From assembly GCF_051594765.1 (NCBI RefSeq), contig NZ_JBPPGJ010000021.1:1-64000 (forward strand): a DNA stretch of 64,000 nucleotides, in the 5' to 3' direction. The position numbers were made by a program, and so were the translations under genes. The notes beneath the pieces are model-generated. The model ran no database searches. It saw only the letters and a list, made by a program, of their open reading frames with translations, and was not told the origin of the DNA. Source of the stretch: Paenibacillus_AR sp051594765. Its GTDB lineage: Bacteria; Bacillota; Bacilli; Paenibacillales; NBRC-103111. Positions 42,114-50,905 of the stretch are shown in pieces (position 1 is the stretch's first letter; the number at the start of each line of letters is the position of its first letter).

Positions 42114-44195
42114 GTGCAGAAAAATATGAGCCGACCGGCAAAGCGAATGTCCTGGCTGTCTATGGCGCTAAGCTTCGTAATGATGTTCTCGCTCTTGGTC
42201 AGCGTGGCGGCTGAAACCGCAGAGGCCAAGTCCAGCCGGCTGGCGGTGATCACCGACGTCGGGGGAGACGCGACGGTGCAGGCCGCAGGCGCATCCCAGG
42301 CGTACGACGCGTACACCAACATGGGCTTGAACCAGGGGGATCTGATCGTCACGGGGGCGAATTCCTACGTGGTCCTGAAGATCAAGGACACGGATGACGA
42401 GCTGACCATCGGCGCCGATTCCGAAGTATACATATCTGAGCTGGCCAAGAAAGGCTCCGGCAAGTCCTCCAAGCTGAAGATGTGGGCGGGCTCCGTCTGG
42501 TCCAGCGTGAAGAAGCTGGTGTCCGACGACGACGAGCTTCAAGTGGAGACGCCTACGGCGGTCATGGCCGTTCAGGGCACGAATTACCTGGTAACGGTCA
42601 ATCCGAAGACGAAGGAAACCTCCGTCATCGTTGCGTCGGGCGTGGTACGGGTCGATTCTTCATCCGTTCTTGCTGATCCCGAATCTCAGCAGACGATGAA
42701 CACCCAGGAGAACCGGTATGTTCTCGTATACCCGGCCCAGCAGATCAACCTCGACAAGCGTGATGAGGTGAAGGATCTTCGGACGAAGGTGGAATTCATT
42801 GATATGGGTTCCCTGGTGAACCAAGCACCTCCGAAGGTTCTGGAATCCATCATTAAGAATAAGGCGGAGATCGATAAGGAAAACGCCGAATTCCTCGAGA
42901 AGCAGAAGCAGCAGCTGGAGCAGAACGTCCATCGTCCTGCGGGCTCGACCCTGTTGATCAAGGATCAAAGCGACTTGGACAAGATCGGCAAGAACCTGGA
43001 CAACCTGGTCGGCAATCTGGCCAAGGCAGCCATCGACGAGAAGAAGATCCAGCAGAAGACCATCGACGAGGCGAACAAGAAGATCGATGATCCTCTGAAG
43101 AAGCTGGATCTCTCCAAGGTCGAGCAATTGGACAAGACTGCGGGCAGCGATCCGGAGCTGGAGAAGCTGAAGGCGTCGCAAAAAGCCGCGGCCGATGCGG
43201 AGAAGCTGCGCCAGCAGGCGGAAGAGCAGCGGCGGCTGCTGGACATGCAGGCTCGTCTCGAGGCGGTGCTGAAGCAAATCGAGAATGAGAAGAAAGCGCT
43301 GGATGAAGCCAACAAAAAGGCTCAGGAAGAGCTGCAGAGACAAGCGGAAGCAGCGTATCTCCAATCCTTGACCGAGGCGGAGAAGGCGAAGTTCGAGGAG
43401 TCGAAGAAGAACCTGGGGAACCAAACGGCGAACCCGGCGCCTGTAACGCAGACCCCGACCGGAACGTCCAACGAAACTCCGTCCAACAGTACGACCTCTG
43501 TAACATGGAGCTCGCCCGTCTCGGCCACACAGGGGCTGCCCGCTACCGTCACCGCCAGAGCGGTGGACGCGGATGGCGTGGCACAGGTCCAATTCTTCGT
43601 AAGCTGGAACGGAAGCACGACCCCGATCTCCGGCAGCGTATCCAAGTCGGGCGACGATTATTCTATCGCATGGACGCCATACCAGAGCGGAACGGCAACC
43701 CTGATTGCGCGGGTGACGGATTCCGCCGGCCAAGTCTATGAGTCGACGAAGCAGGTTTCCGTCAGCCCACAGACCGGGGTCCAGCTGCAATTTACGAGTC
43801 CTCCCGCTTCCAACACCGGCACCCTGTCCGTCAGTCTTCAGGGCTATGATTACAAGGCCATTCAAATTCACTTCCTGACGGCAGGCCAGCGGATCGTCAC
43901 CACCACGGAGCCGGTCTCCGATGTCTTCGACCCCACGTCCAATACAGCCTCCTACGTCAGCGGGCTGAACGAATATTCGGATGGTAACGGCAATTATGAG
44001 TATGTCTTCGCCGCAATGAATACCAACGGAACGGCCAATATGTCCGGTGCCCAGGTTCTGCGGGCCGTGATCCAGAAGCAGGTCTCGCCCTTCACCATCA
44101 CTCTGGCTTTCATTAAGATTGTGAAATCGGACGGCACCGTGGTCGAGCTCACGCCGACGAACCTCTCGGCAGTCGTAACCGGAGCCTCCAGCTGA
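42114..44195 (+). CDS. Secreted FecR-domain coiled-coil protein
   Basis: A 693-residue exported protein. The signal peptide (about residues 10-39) has a hydrophobic core and ends near VAAETAEA. A FecR domain covers about 40-170; GADSEVYISELAKKG and VETPTAVMAVQGTNYLV are its hallmarks. Next come a charged, Glu/Lys/Gln-rich coiled coil (about 220-415), a Thr/Pro/Asn linker and an Ig-like beta domain (about 460-545, AQVQFFVSWNG region). A final beta-rich domain has no recognised family. The GTG at 42114 has GAGAGGGG about ten bases upstream. An ATG at 42126 and a TTG at 42090 are alternatives. Confidence 0.82.
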   Translation: MQKNMSRPAKRMSWLSMALSFVMMFSLLVSVAAETAEAKSSRLAVITDVGGDATVQAAGASQAYDAYTNMGLNQGDLIVTGANSYVVLKIKDTDDELTIGADSEVYISELAKKGSGKSSKLKMWAGSVWSSVKKLVSDDDELQVETPTAVMAVQGTNYLVTVNPKTKETSVIVASGVVRVDSSSVLADPESQQTMNTQENRYVLVYPAQQINLDKRDEVKDLRTKVEFIDMGSLVNQAPPKVLESIIKNKAEIDKENAEFLEKQKQQLEQNVHRPAGSTLLIKDQSDLDKIGKNLDNLVGNLAKAAIDEKKIQQKTIDEANKKIDDPLKKLDLSKVEQLDKTAGSDPELEKLKASQKAAADAEKLRQQAEEQRRLLDMQARLEAVLKQIENEKKALDEANKKAQEELQRQAEAAYLQSLTEAEKAKFEESKKNLGNQTANPAPVTQTPTGTSNETPSNSTTSVTWSSPVSATQGLPATVTARAVDADGVAQVQFFVSWNGSTTPISGSVSKSGDDYSIAWTPYQSGTATLIARVTDSAGQVYESTKQVSVSPQTGVQLQFTSPPASNTGTLSVSLQGYDYKAIQIHFLTAGQRIVTTTEPVSDVFDPTSNTASYVSGLNEYSDGNGNYEYVFAAMNTNGTANMSGAQVLRAVIQKQVSPFTITLAFIKIVKSDGTVVELTPTNLSAVVTGASS

Positions 44196-44227
44196 CGGAC
44201 AGAATTTATCGACTAAAGGAGAAGCCT

Positions 44228-45853
44228 ATGAATAGGATACTATCGATTCTCGGAATCTCCGTACTGGCCTCCTCCCTGGCGGGGGGAGCCGGTGCGGCGG
44301 CCGCCGAGCTGAGCAAGCAAGCGCTGGTGGCGGACGGTGGACGGTGGATGACGGAAACCACCGTCTATGCCGGAACCGGCGATCTGGGCGTAACGGATGG
44401 GCTGAACCTGGAGTCCACCTTCCGGATGCCGGAGAGCATCGCCTTGGCTGCGGACGGCAGCCTCCTGGTATCCGATTCGAGGAATCAGGTGATCCGGAAG
44501 CTGACGGGCGAACGCACCTCCCTGTATGCCGGCGTGAACCTGCTGAAGGATGCCAAGGGATTCCCGGTGGGTGGTCTTGCCGACGGTCAAGCCGAGGCCT
44601 CCTTCTTCAACCAGCCGGCAGGTCTGGCCGTGGATGCGCAGGGCAGCGTGTATGTAGCTGACGCGGGGAACCATGCGATCCGCAAGATCAGCGCGGGCGG
44701 CCAAGTCACAACACTGGCCGGCGGCGGGGTGCTGGGCCGGACGGACGGCCAAGGCAAGAACGCCCGCTTCCACACCCCCAAGGATGTGGCGGTTGCGGCG
44801 GACGGCAGCGTGTTTGTGGCGGATACCTTGAACCACCTGATCCGCAAGGTCGCTCCGGACGGAACGGTCACCACCCTGAATGCGTCTTCCGCCCGTGTGG
44901 TGGAGGTGTTCCCGGGCAATGCCGTTGCAGCGGGAGATTACCGGGACGGCGACTTGAAGAGCGCCAAGTTCAACGAGCCCTCCGGCTTGGCTCTGGACGC
45001 CAAGGGCAATCTGTACGTGAGCGATACCGGGAACCAGCGGATTCGCTACATCGATCTGAAGGCGGGAACCGTCACCACGGTGGCCGGCGGCGGACTTACG
45101 GCAGGCAAAGTTTACCCTGACGCCGATCTCTACGCCGCAGGGGACTATGCGGACGGCCAAGCCGCCGACGCCCGGTTCGACTTCCCGGCCGGTATCGCGG
45201 TAACGGCGGAAGGCGGCCTGCTTATCGCCGATTCGATGAACCACTCCGTCCGTTACCTGAAGGACGGTACGGTCCGGACCCTGGCGGGCAAATCCAATCA
45301 GTTCCCCGGCGAGGAGGACGGAATCGAGGGCTACGGCGAGCTGCATGCGCCTTCGGACGTGGTGGAGCTGGCTGACGGCCGGATTCTGGTGGCCGATGCG
45401 TTCAACAACCGGATCCGGATGATTCGTCTGAGCCAGCTTCCCTCCGGCATTGCTGCAGACGGCTCCATTCATGTGGTGCTGAATGGCAAGACTCTCCGAT
45501 TCGAGGTCGCTCCGGAATACTCGGCGGAAGGCCGGACGATGGTTCCGGTGCGGGCCATTGCCGAAGCAGCCGGCTATGAGGTGACCTACAAGCAGGTGGG
45601 CGCGGCTGAATATGTCGGATTGGCGGACAAGAAGATCGCCGTGGAGATGGCCATCGGCCAAGCCTCCGTGAAGCGGACCGAAGCGGGCAAGGCCGCCAAG
45701 GAAGTGAAGGTAGACGCGGCACCGTATCTCAAGCAGGACCGGACCTTGGTCCCCCTCCGCTTCTTCGCGGAGAATCTGGGGATCGACGTCCAATGGGACG
45801 AGCAGACGAGCACCGCTGTCCTGAGGAGCCAGACCTTCGTGAAAGCGGAGTAG
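44228..45853 (+). CDS. Secreted NHL-repeat beta-propeller with C-terminal stalk domain
   Basis: Exported protein of 541 residues. A signal peptide (about 1-26, ending in AAAA-E) is followed by six NHL-like repeats, enough for a complete six-blade propeller. Examples are SIALAADGSLLVSDSRNQ, GLAVDAQGSVYVADAGNH, DVAVAADGSVFVADTLNH and DVVELADGRILVADAFNN. The C-terminal part (about 415-535) is a copper-amine-oxidase-N / stalk domain, with TMVPVRAIAEAAGYEV and TLVPLRFFAENLGIDVQWDE. AAAGGAG precedes the ATG. It lies 32 bases after the FecR gene and is probably co-transcribed. It may bind a cell-wall or surface ligand. Confidence 0.85.
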   Translation: MNRILSILGISVLASSLAGGAGAAAAELSKQALVADGGRWMTETTVYAGTGDLGVTDGLNLESTFRMPESIALAADGSLLVSDSRNQVIRKLTGERTSLYAGVNLLKDAKGFPVGGLADGQAEASFFNQPAGLAVDAQGSVYVADAGNHAIRKISAGGQVTTLAGGGVLGRTDGQGKNARFHTPKDVAVAADGSVFVADTLNHLIRKVAPDGTVTTLNASSARVVEVFPGNAVAAGDYRDGDLKSAKFNEPSGLALDAKGNLYVSDTGNQRIRYIDLKAGTVTTVAGGGLTAGKVYPDADLYAAGDYADGQAADARFDFPAGIAVTAEGGLLIADSMNHSVRYLKDGTVRTLAGKSNQFPGEEDGIEGYGELHAPSDVVELADGRILVADAFNNRIRMIRLSQLPSGIAADGSIHVVLNGKTLRFEVAPEYSAEGRTMVPVRAIAEAAGYEVTYKQVGAAEYVGLADKKIAVEMAIGQASVKRTEAGKAAKEVKVDAAPYLKQDRTLVPLRFFAENLGIDVQWDEQTSTAVLRSQTFVKAE

Positions 45854-45873
45854 ATACATGGAGTAGTGAGTGG

Positions 45874-45907
45874 AACCCGATGCCGACAGCATCGGGTTGT
45901 TTTTTTG
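45874..45907 (+). terminator. Terminator after the NHL gene
   Basis: AACCCGATGC and GCATCGGGTT flank a CGACA loop, followed by a T-run. It separates the NHL gene from the L,D-transpeptidase gene, though read-through is possible. Confidence 0.85.
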
Positions 45908-45978
45908 AGGCAAGGGTTCAAGATTGGACGGTCATTTACCGATATAAGGAAGGAGAACACCACCGGGAGGGAATGCGG

Positions 45979-47445
45979 ATGAATGACAAGAACCCGGACG
46001 AGCAGCTTCAGGCTTTCTTCGAGCACAATCCCTTGAATGACGATATGGACTATCTGAAGAGCTACGTGAAGGACCACCCCGAGAATAAGATGGGCTGGTA
46101 TCTGCTGGGGAAGGCCTATGAAGCAAGGAATAAGCCGGGCAAGGCCAAGTATTGTTACGCCCAGTCCGGCGAAGTATACGAGGCCTTCGAGAAGCGCAAG
46201 GTGGAGCTGGGCCTGCTGGAGGAATTCAAGGCCGACCGCCCGGTATTGCCCGGACAGAAGGATCGCAGAAGGCCTCTGTACCGGACCTTGAGGCTGTCCG
46301 CCGCGGTCGGGGTTGCTTTGATGATGGGATCTTTTTTTCATACAGACGGGAAGGAAGGAACCGCCGGCTCCGGAGAGGACGCAACGAAGCCGTTCCATGT
46401 ATCGGATGGAGCCGGAGGAGCGAAGGAGGGAACGGCCTGGCCACAAGGCCCCCAAGTGCTCTATATGAACCCGGTATTCCCGTTGTCCCAGGATGCGGTA
46501 TGGAAGCAGTTTCTGCTCTCGGGCAGCGTGAAGAACCGGACGACCCTCTTGGCGGAGGGGAAGCTGACCTCCGACGGGAAGTGGGTCAACGGGCTGCGGA
46601 AGCCGGAGCTTCTGGCGAGCGGAACCACGCCGGCTGAGGGCGGAGAGCTGCGGGTGGTCTACCGCCGGGCGGAGCTGTGCAATTGCACCCCGGATAAGGA
46701 TGGCGACGCGGAGGCGGCGGTGGAGCGCTGGGTGACCGAGCGGGAGGAAACCGTTCTCGTGGAATCGGCCGTTCGGGCCTATCAATCGAGATACGGAGGT
46801 GCGCTTCCAGCAGAGCTGGATGGGCTGGTCCGGGATTATCCCCATAATATTCTGCCGGGGTATACAGAGGGGATGAAGCGGGTTTATAAGGACATTCTGG
46901 CACGGTCCCGTTCCGGAGCTCAAGAGGCGGGAGGGGGCAATTGGCCTGGATATACGGCAGGGGGAACGGTTCGGAAGCAAGCGGCAGGAGAGGGCTATCT
47001 GGAGGCACCCCTGGAGATTATTGTGGACAAGAGCGCGTTCCGCCTGGCCTTGGTCAGCGGAAGCGTGATCCTTCGAAGCTATCCGGTGGGGCTGGGCGGT
47101 GCCCGGACTCCGGAGGGGGTCTTCACGATCAGTGACAAGGTCAAGAATCCCAACGGGAGAGACGACGGGGACTTCGGCTCCAGAGGCATGCAGCTCTCGG
47201 ATACGGACTACGCGATCCACGGAACAAAAGAGCCGAGGAGCATTGGAGAAAACCGCTCACTCGGCTGCATTCGAATGTTAAAGGAAGATATCGAGGAGCT
47301 GTTCGACATGACCCCGTCCGGCACGAAGGTAACCATCGGTACGGGACTGCTGCCGCCTGAGACGCTCCGCAAAGAGAAGACCTTCCGCCTGCCCGCCCTA
47401 AGGGAGGAGCGGAACCCGAGCAAGATCTATCACTGGCTGGATTAA
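45979..47445 (+). CDS. Membrane-anchored L,D-transpeptidase (YkuD domain)
   Basis: A 488-residue protein for peptidoglycan cross-linking. The N-terminal 95 residues look like a short TPR-type cytoplasmic region (WYLLGKAYEARNKPGKAKYC). One membrane segment follows at about 105-120, then a roughly 220-residue extracytoplasmic linker and a C-terminal YkuD domain. The active site is H414 in YAIHGTKEPRSIG and Cys430 in ENRSLGCIRM, matching the HGT...S-x-G-C-I-R-M pattern. The ATG at 45979 is chosen because GGGAGG lies eight bases upstream. The ATG at 45973 is too close, and the frame back to 45793 runs through the terminator. Confidence 0.87.
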   Translation: MNDKNPDEQLQAFFEHNPLNDDMDYLKSYVKDHPENKMGWYLLGKAYEARNKPGKAKYCYAQSGEVYEAFEKRKVELGLLEEFKADRPVLPGQKDRRRPLYRTLRLSAAVGVALMMGSFFHTDGKEGTAGSGEDATKPFHVSDGAGGAKEGTAWPQGPQVLYMNPVFPLSQDAVWKQFLLSGSVKNRTTLLAEGKLTSDGKWVNGLRKPELLASGTTPAEGGELRVVYRRAELCNCTPDKDGDAEAAVERWVTEREETVLVESAVRAYQSRYGGALPAELDGLVRDYPHNILPGYTEGMKRVYKDILARSRSGAQEAGGGNWPGYTAGGTVRKQAAGEGYLEAPLEIIVDKSAFRLALVSGSVILRSYPVGLGGARTPEGVFTISDKVKNPNGRDDGDFGSRGMQLSDTDYAIHGTKEPRSIGENRSLGCIRMLKEDIEELFDMTPSGTKVTIGTGLLPPETLRKEKTFRLPALREERNPSKIYHWLD

Positions 47446-47576
47446 CCGTTTACAATTAGAAGCACAGCCATAACGATGACGATGACCGCCACGATGGCGC
47501 TTACCCAGATCAGGGCCTTCTTGTTCACGCCGGAATCCTTACTCTTGCGGTGCAGTACGGGTGCTTGTCTCTTCAT
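47442..47576 (-). CDS. Small single-pass membrane protein of unknown function
   Basis: A 44-residue protein. A basic N-terminus (MKRQAPVLHRKSKDSG) is followed by one membrane helix, ALIWVSAIVAVIVIVMAVLL. AGGAAGGA lies about 11 bases before the ATG at 47576. An upstream extension to 47648 is unsupported. Its stop overlaps the convergent transpeptidase stop by four bases. The family is not recognised. Confidence 0.6.
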   Translation of the reverse strand: MKRQAPVLHRKSKDSGVNKKALIWVSAIVAVIVIVMAVLLIVNG

Positions 47577-47769
47577 GCGAAATTCAATCCTTCCTCTGAA
47601 TGATTGGTTTGCATTTATTCTACCATAGAACCCGGCGCAAGCCCACATCCCGTCTGGAAATTCCCGTTAGGAGCTTGTGGCGCCTCTTCCATTTTTTCTT
47701 TGAAAACAGTAAACTGTTCGTTAGGATAGAATGTTTATTAATTAAGAAGACGGACAGGAGAGTGCCCAC

Positions 47770-48858
47770 GTGTATGCATCAATAGCCAAACCCGTTTTGT
47801 TCCGTATGGATCCCGAGCATGCGCATCACTTTACCATTAACGGACTGAAACGGGCGGCTCGGATTCCGGGCGCCTTGTCGATAATGAAGAAGCTCTACAG
47901 CGTTCCCCGGCTGCCGGAGCTGAGCCAGAAGCTGTGGGGACTGGACTTCTTCAATCCGATCGGTCTGGCGGCTGGGCTGGATAAGAATGCGCAGGCCGTA
48001 GAGGGCTTCTCCGCCATGGGCTTCGGCTTCATGGAGGTCGGCACCGTCACGCCTCTGGCCCAGCCGGGGAACGAGCTGCCAAGGCTGTTCCGGCTGCCGG
48101 AAGACCTTGCATTGATCAACCGGATGGGGTTTAATAATGTAGGTACGGATCAAATGGCGGTAAATTTGTCCAGTATTCGCGAGCGGTCGATACCGGTGGC
48201 GGTGAATATCGGCAAAAATAAAAACACACCCAACGAGGAAGCGGAGGAAGACTACCGGACGTGTATCCGGAAGCTTCATTCCTATGCCGACTTCTTCGTC
48301 GTCAATATCAGCTCCCCCAATACGCCGGGGCTGCGGAGCCTCCAATTCGGCGAGGATCTGAAGCGGCTCTTGGCGGCGGTGGCTGACGAGCTGAGCGCGG
48401 TGGAGAGGCAGTCCGGCAAGAAGCTGCCGGTCCTGGTGAAGATCGCTCCGGACATGACAGCCGAGGAGTTGGAGACCGTCGTTGGAACCATCGCGGCAGC
48501 CGCGGTATCGGGGATTATTGCAACCAATACCACGCTGTCGAGGGAAGGGCTGCGCCATCCGAATGCGAAGGAAACGGGCGGATTAAGCGGGCGACCGCTG
48601 ACCCATCGCTCCACCGAAGTCATCCGGACCATCTACCGGCTGACCGGTGGCCGTCTGCCGATCATCGGCAGCGGCGGCGTGTTCACGGCGGAGGATGCGT
48701 ATGCCAAGATTAAGGCGGGAGCGAGCTTGGTGGAGGTCTATACAGCATTGATATACGAAGGACCCGGACTGGTGAAGCGGTTGAACGGGGGATTGCCGGC
48801 ACTGCTGCGCCGGGATGGCTTTTCCCATATTTCACAGGCGGTGGGAGCCGACGTCTAG
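47770..48858 (+). CDS. pyrD: Dihydroorotate dehydrogenase, class 2 (quinone-dependent)
   Basis: Membrane-associated flavoprotein of 362 residues that oxidises dihydroorotate to orotate with quinone. The N-terminal amphipathic helix pair (YASIAKPVLFRMDPEHAHHF) is characteristic of class 2. FMN/active-site regions include PIGLAAGLDKNAQA, NRMGFNNVG, VNISSPNTPGLRSLQ and PIIGSGGVFTAEDA. The class 2 catalytic Ser lies in the NISSPNTPG loop. The GTG start at 47770 follows CAGGAG. It is not inside a pyr operon. Class 2 is unusual for Firmicutes, many of which use class 1B. Confidence 0.93.
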   Translation: MYASIAKPVLFRMDPEHAHHFTINGLKRAARIPGALSIMKKLYSVPRLPELSQKLWGLDFFNPIGLAAGLDKNAQAVEGFSAMGFGFMEVGTVTPLAQPGNELPRLFRLPEDLALINRMGFNNVGTDQMAVNLSSIRERSIPVAVNIGKNKNTPNEEAEEDYRTCIRKLHSYADFFVVNISSPNTPGLRSLQFGEDLKRLLAAVADELSAVERQSGKKLPVLVKIAPDMTAEELETVVGTIAAAAVSGIIATNTTLSREGLRHPNAKETGGLSGRPLTHRSTEVIRTIYRLTGGRLPIIGSGGVFTAEDAYAKIKAGASLVEVYTALIYEGPGLVKRLNGGLPALLRRDGFSHISQAVGADV

Positions 48859-48885
48859 GGCCCAAGAGACGGGAGGTAAGGCGGA

Positions 48886-49788
48886 ATGGACGGAAGAGAT
48901 TGGAGCAAGTTCCTGCTGCCGTATGAGCAAGCGGTAGAGGAGCTGAAGGTCAAATTTAAGATCCTGCGCACCGAGCTGAAGGCACGGGAGGAATATTCCC
49001 CGATCGAGTTCGTGACCGGCCGGGTGAAGCGGATATCGAGCATTCTCGCCAAGGCCAAGAAGCTGAACGTAGCCATGGAGAACCTGGAGACGGGTATTGA
49101 GGATATTGCGGGGATCCGCATCATGTGCCAATTCGAGGAAGACATCGAGCGGATGGCGGACCTGATCAGAGAGCGGGAGGATCTGAAGCTTCTCTATTGC
49201 AAGGATTACATCCGCAACAAGAAGGAAAGCGGCTACCGCAGCTATCATATTATCGTCGAGTACCCGGTGCAGACCTCCCTCGGCATGAAGCGGGTCCTGG
49301 CCGAGATCCAGCTGCGCACGCTGGCCATGAATTTCTGGGCCACCATCGAGCACTCGCTGAATTACAAGTACCACGGCATCATCCCGGCGGACATCAGCGG
49401 ACGTCTGAGCAAGGCCGCGGAGGCCGCTTACCGTCTCGACCAGGAGATGTCCAGCATCCGGGACGAGATCGTAGAATCCCAGAAGCTGTTCGAGGATCAT
49501 TCCAACCTGGTGGAGAAGGTGCTGAACAAGATCCAAGTGCTCTACTTCTATCGCAAAGCGAAGGAAGCCAGCGTCTACCAGGAGGCCTTCAACGCACTCT
49601 TCGAAACAGGCGAGCTGTCGAAGCTGTCGGAGCTCGCGGCCGACATCGAGCTCACCATCGCGCAGGCCAAGGCTGAGGGTGCATTGGCGAAGGCGGCTCG
49701 CGCAGCGGAAGAAGAGAAGGCTAACGGGGATGCCGGGCAGCAGGCCGCCGGCCTGAACGTCCAAGACCCGCCGGAGGAGCCGAAATGA
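48886..49788 (+). CDS. relQ: Small alarmone synthetase (RelQ/SasB, YjbM-like) with C-terminal extension
   Basis: Synthetase of (p)ppGpp with a single RelA/SpoT domain and no hydrolase domain. It closely follows the YjbM/RelQ pattern: PYEQAVEELKVKF, SPIEFVTGRVKR, IEDIAGIRIMCQFEEDIE, KESGYRSYHIIVEYPVQT, EIQLRTLAMNFWATIEHSLN and RLDQEMSSIRDE. The usual protein is about 210 residues; this one has 300. The extra C-terminus is a helical Ala/Glu-rich tail ending in low complexity. GGAGGT lies eight bases before the ATG. It overlaps the DUF309 gene by four bases. Confidence 0.93.
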   Translation: MDGRDWSKFLLPYEQAVEELKVKFKILRTELKAREEYSPIEFVTGRVKRISSILAKAKKLNVAMENLETGIEDIAGIRIMCQFEEDIERMADLIREREDLKLLYCKDYIRNKKESGYRSYHIIVEYPVQTSLGMKRVLAEIQLRTLAMNFWATIEHSLNYKYHGIIPADISGRLSKAAEAAYRLDQEMSSIRDEIVESQKLFEDHSNLVEKVLNKIQVLYFYRKAKEASVYQEAFNALFETGELSKLSELAADIELTIAQAKAEGALAKAARAAEEEKANGDAGQQAAGLNVQDPPEEPK

Positions 49789-50198
49789 GGGGCTACGAGC
49801 GGCTGTATGTGGAGTTCGTCTACTATTTCAATGTGGAACGGGATTACTTTGAATGCCATGAGGTCATGGAGGAGCTGTGGCTGGAGGAAGGCCGGAGTCC
49901 GGTCTTCCAAGGTCTGCTGCAGATCGCCGTCGGGCTGTACCATTACCGGAACGGCAACGTAAGCGGCTCCATCAAGCTGTTCACCCAAGGCATCGCCAAG
50001 CTGGAGAACCAGCCGGAGATCCTGTATGGCATCCGTGTCGGCAAGCTGGTGGAGGAGAGTCGTACCTACGTGGAGAAGCTGCTCCGGCTTGAGGAGGAGC
50101 CCTTCGACTTCTATGACCTGGACATCGAAGTGACGGATCCGGAGCTGGACGACAAGGTCCGGGAGCTGATCGAGCATCCGCCCGTACATGAGGATTAA
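49785..50198 (+). CDS. DUF309-family protein
   Basis: A 137-residue helical cytoplasmic protein. The family core is DYFECHEVMEELWLEEGR followed by FQGLLQIAVGLYHYRNGN (about 19-60). The start overlaps the relQ stop (ATGA), so the two are translationally coupled. The function of DUF309 is unknown; the pairing hints at an alarmone-linked role (inference). Confidence 0.87.
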   Translation: MRGYERLYVEFVYYFNVERDYFECHEVMEELWLEEGRSPVFQGLLQIAVGLYHYRNGNVSGSIKLFTQGIAKLENQPEILYGIRVGKLVEESRTYVEKLLRLEEEPFDFYDLDIEVTDPELDDKVRELIEHPPVHED

Positions 50199-50204
50199 CT
50201 TAGC

Positions 50205-50243
50205 ACAAAACCGCTCCCCGGTGTATCGGAGGAGCGGTTTTGT
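50205..50243 (+). terminator. Terminator after the relQ-DUF309 pair
   Basis: ACAAAACCGCTCC and GGAGCGGTTTTGT form a long stem with a 13-base loop. The A-rich and T-rich sides may serve the convergent thioredoxin-like gene too. Confidence 0.86.
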
Positions 50244-50258
50244 ACGTGGTGCGGCTGA

Positions 50259-50759
50259 TTATCCCTTGTACTTGGTCAGGAAGGCCTTGAACTTCTGGTA
50301 GGAGTCGTCGGAGGGCTTGCCGTTCACCATGTTGAAGCCGCCCTCGATGCGCTCCACTTCCTTGCCTTCCTTGTAATACACCAGGGTCGGAGTGACGGTC
50401 AGCTTGTAGTCGGCCCAGCCCTGGTCGAACTCCAGCACGTTGTACATCTTCATATCCACGCCCATTTCCTTGGCAAGGGGAGCCAGGAAAGGCGTTGTCG
50501 CGACGCAGTGCGGACAGGTCGGCGAGAAGAAATAAACGAGCTGGCTGCCCTTCGCGTCCAGCTTCTTCTTCAGGTCCGCAGGCAGAATGATGTTCTGATA
50601 GTTGGGATCCTTCAGCTGCTTCACTGTCATGGAGTTCAGCTTGGATGCCGGGATGCCGTAGACATTGTCGTCTTGGGCGCGTAGAGAAGCCTGATTGACG
50701 AAATACAGAACGGCGAACAAGCCTAGGATGAGGCCCAAAAAGATGATCATTTTCTTCAT
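50259..50759 (-). CDS. Membrane-anchored thioredoxin-like protein with CPHC active site
   Basis: A 166-residue extracytoplasmic protein. An N-terminal anchor (about residues 3-20) is followed by a thioredoxin fold with FFSPTCPHCVATTP and a cis-Pro loop TVTPTLVYYKEGKEVERIEG. CPHC is a DsbA-like dithiol sequence, so it may oxidise or isomerise exported proteins. GGAGGAA is seven bases before the ATG at 50759. A frame to 50876 adds unsupported residues. It is a single gene, convergent with relQ-DUF309. Confidence 0.87.
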   Translation of the reverse strand: MKKMIIFLGLILGLFAVLYFVNQASLRAQDDNVYGIPASKLNSMTVKQLKDPNYQNIILPADLKKKLDAKGSQLVYFFSPTCPHCVATTPFLAPLAKEMGVDMKMYNVLEFDQGWADYKLTVTPTLVYYKEGKEVERIEGGFNMVNGKPSDDSYQKFKAFLTKYKG

Positions 50760-50905
50760 ACCGATTCCTCCAGTAGCCGATTCGCGATTGGTGGCCCCGC
50801 ATAGTGTAATCCATAGTTTTTCTTGGTATAGTATAGCATAGAACGGATAAGGGTTGGCAAGCGTACTCCAGACCAAGCCCGATTATAAGGAAATGAGTGG
50901 ATCCA

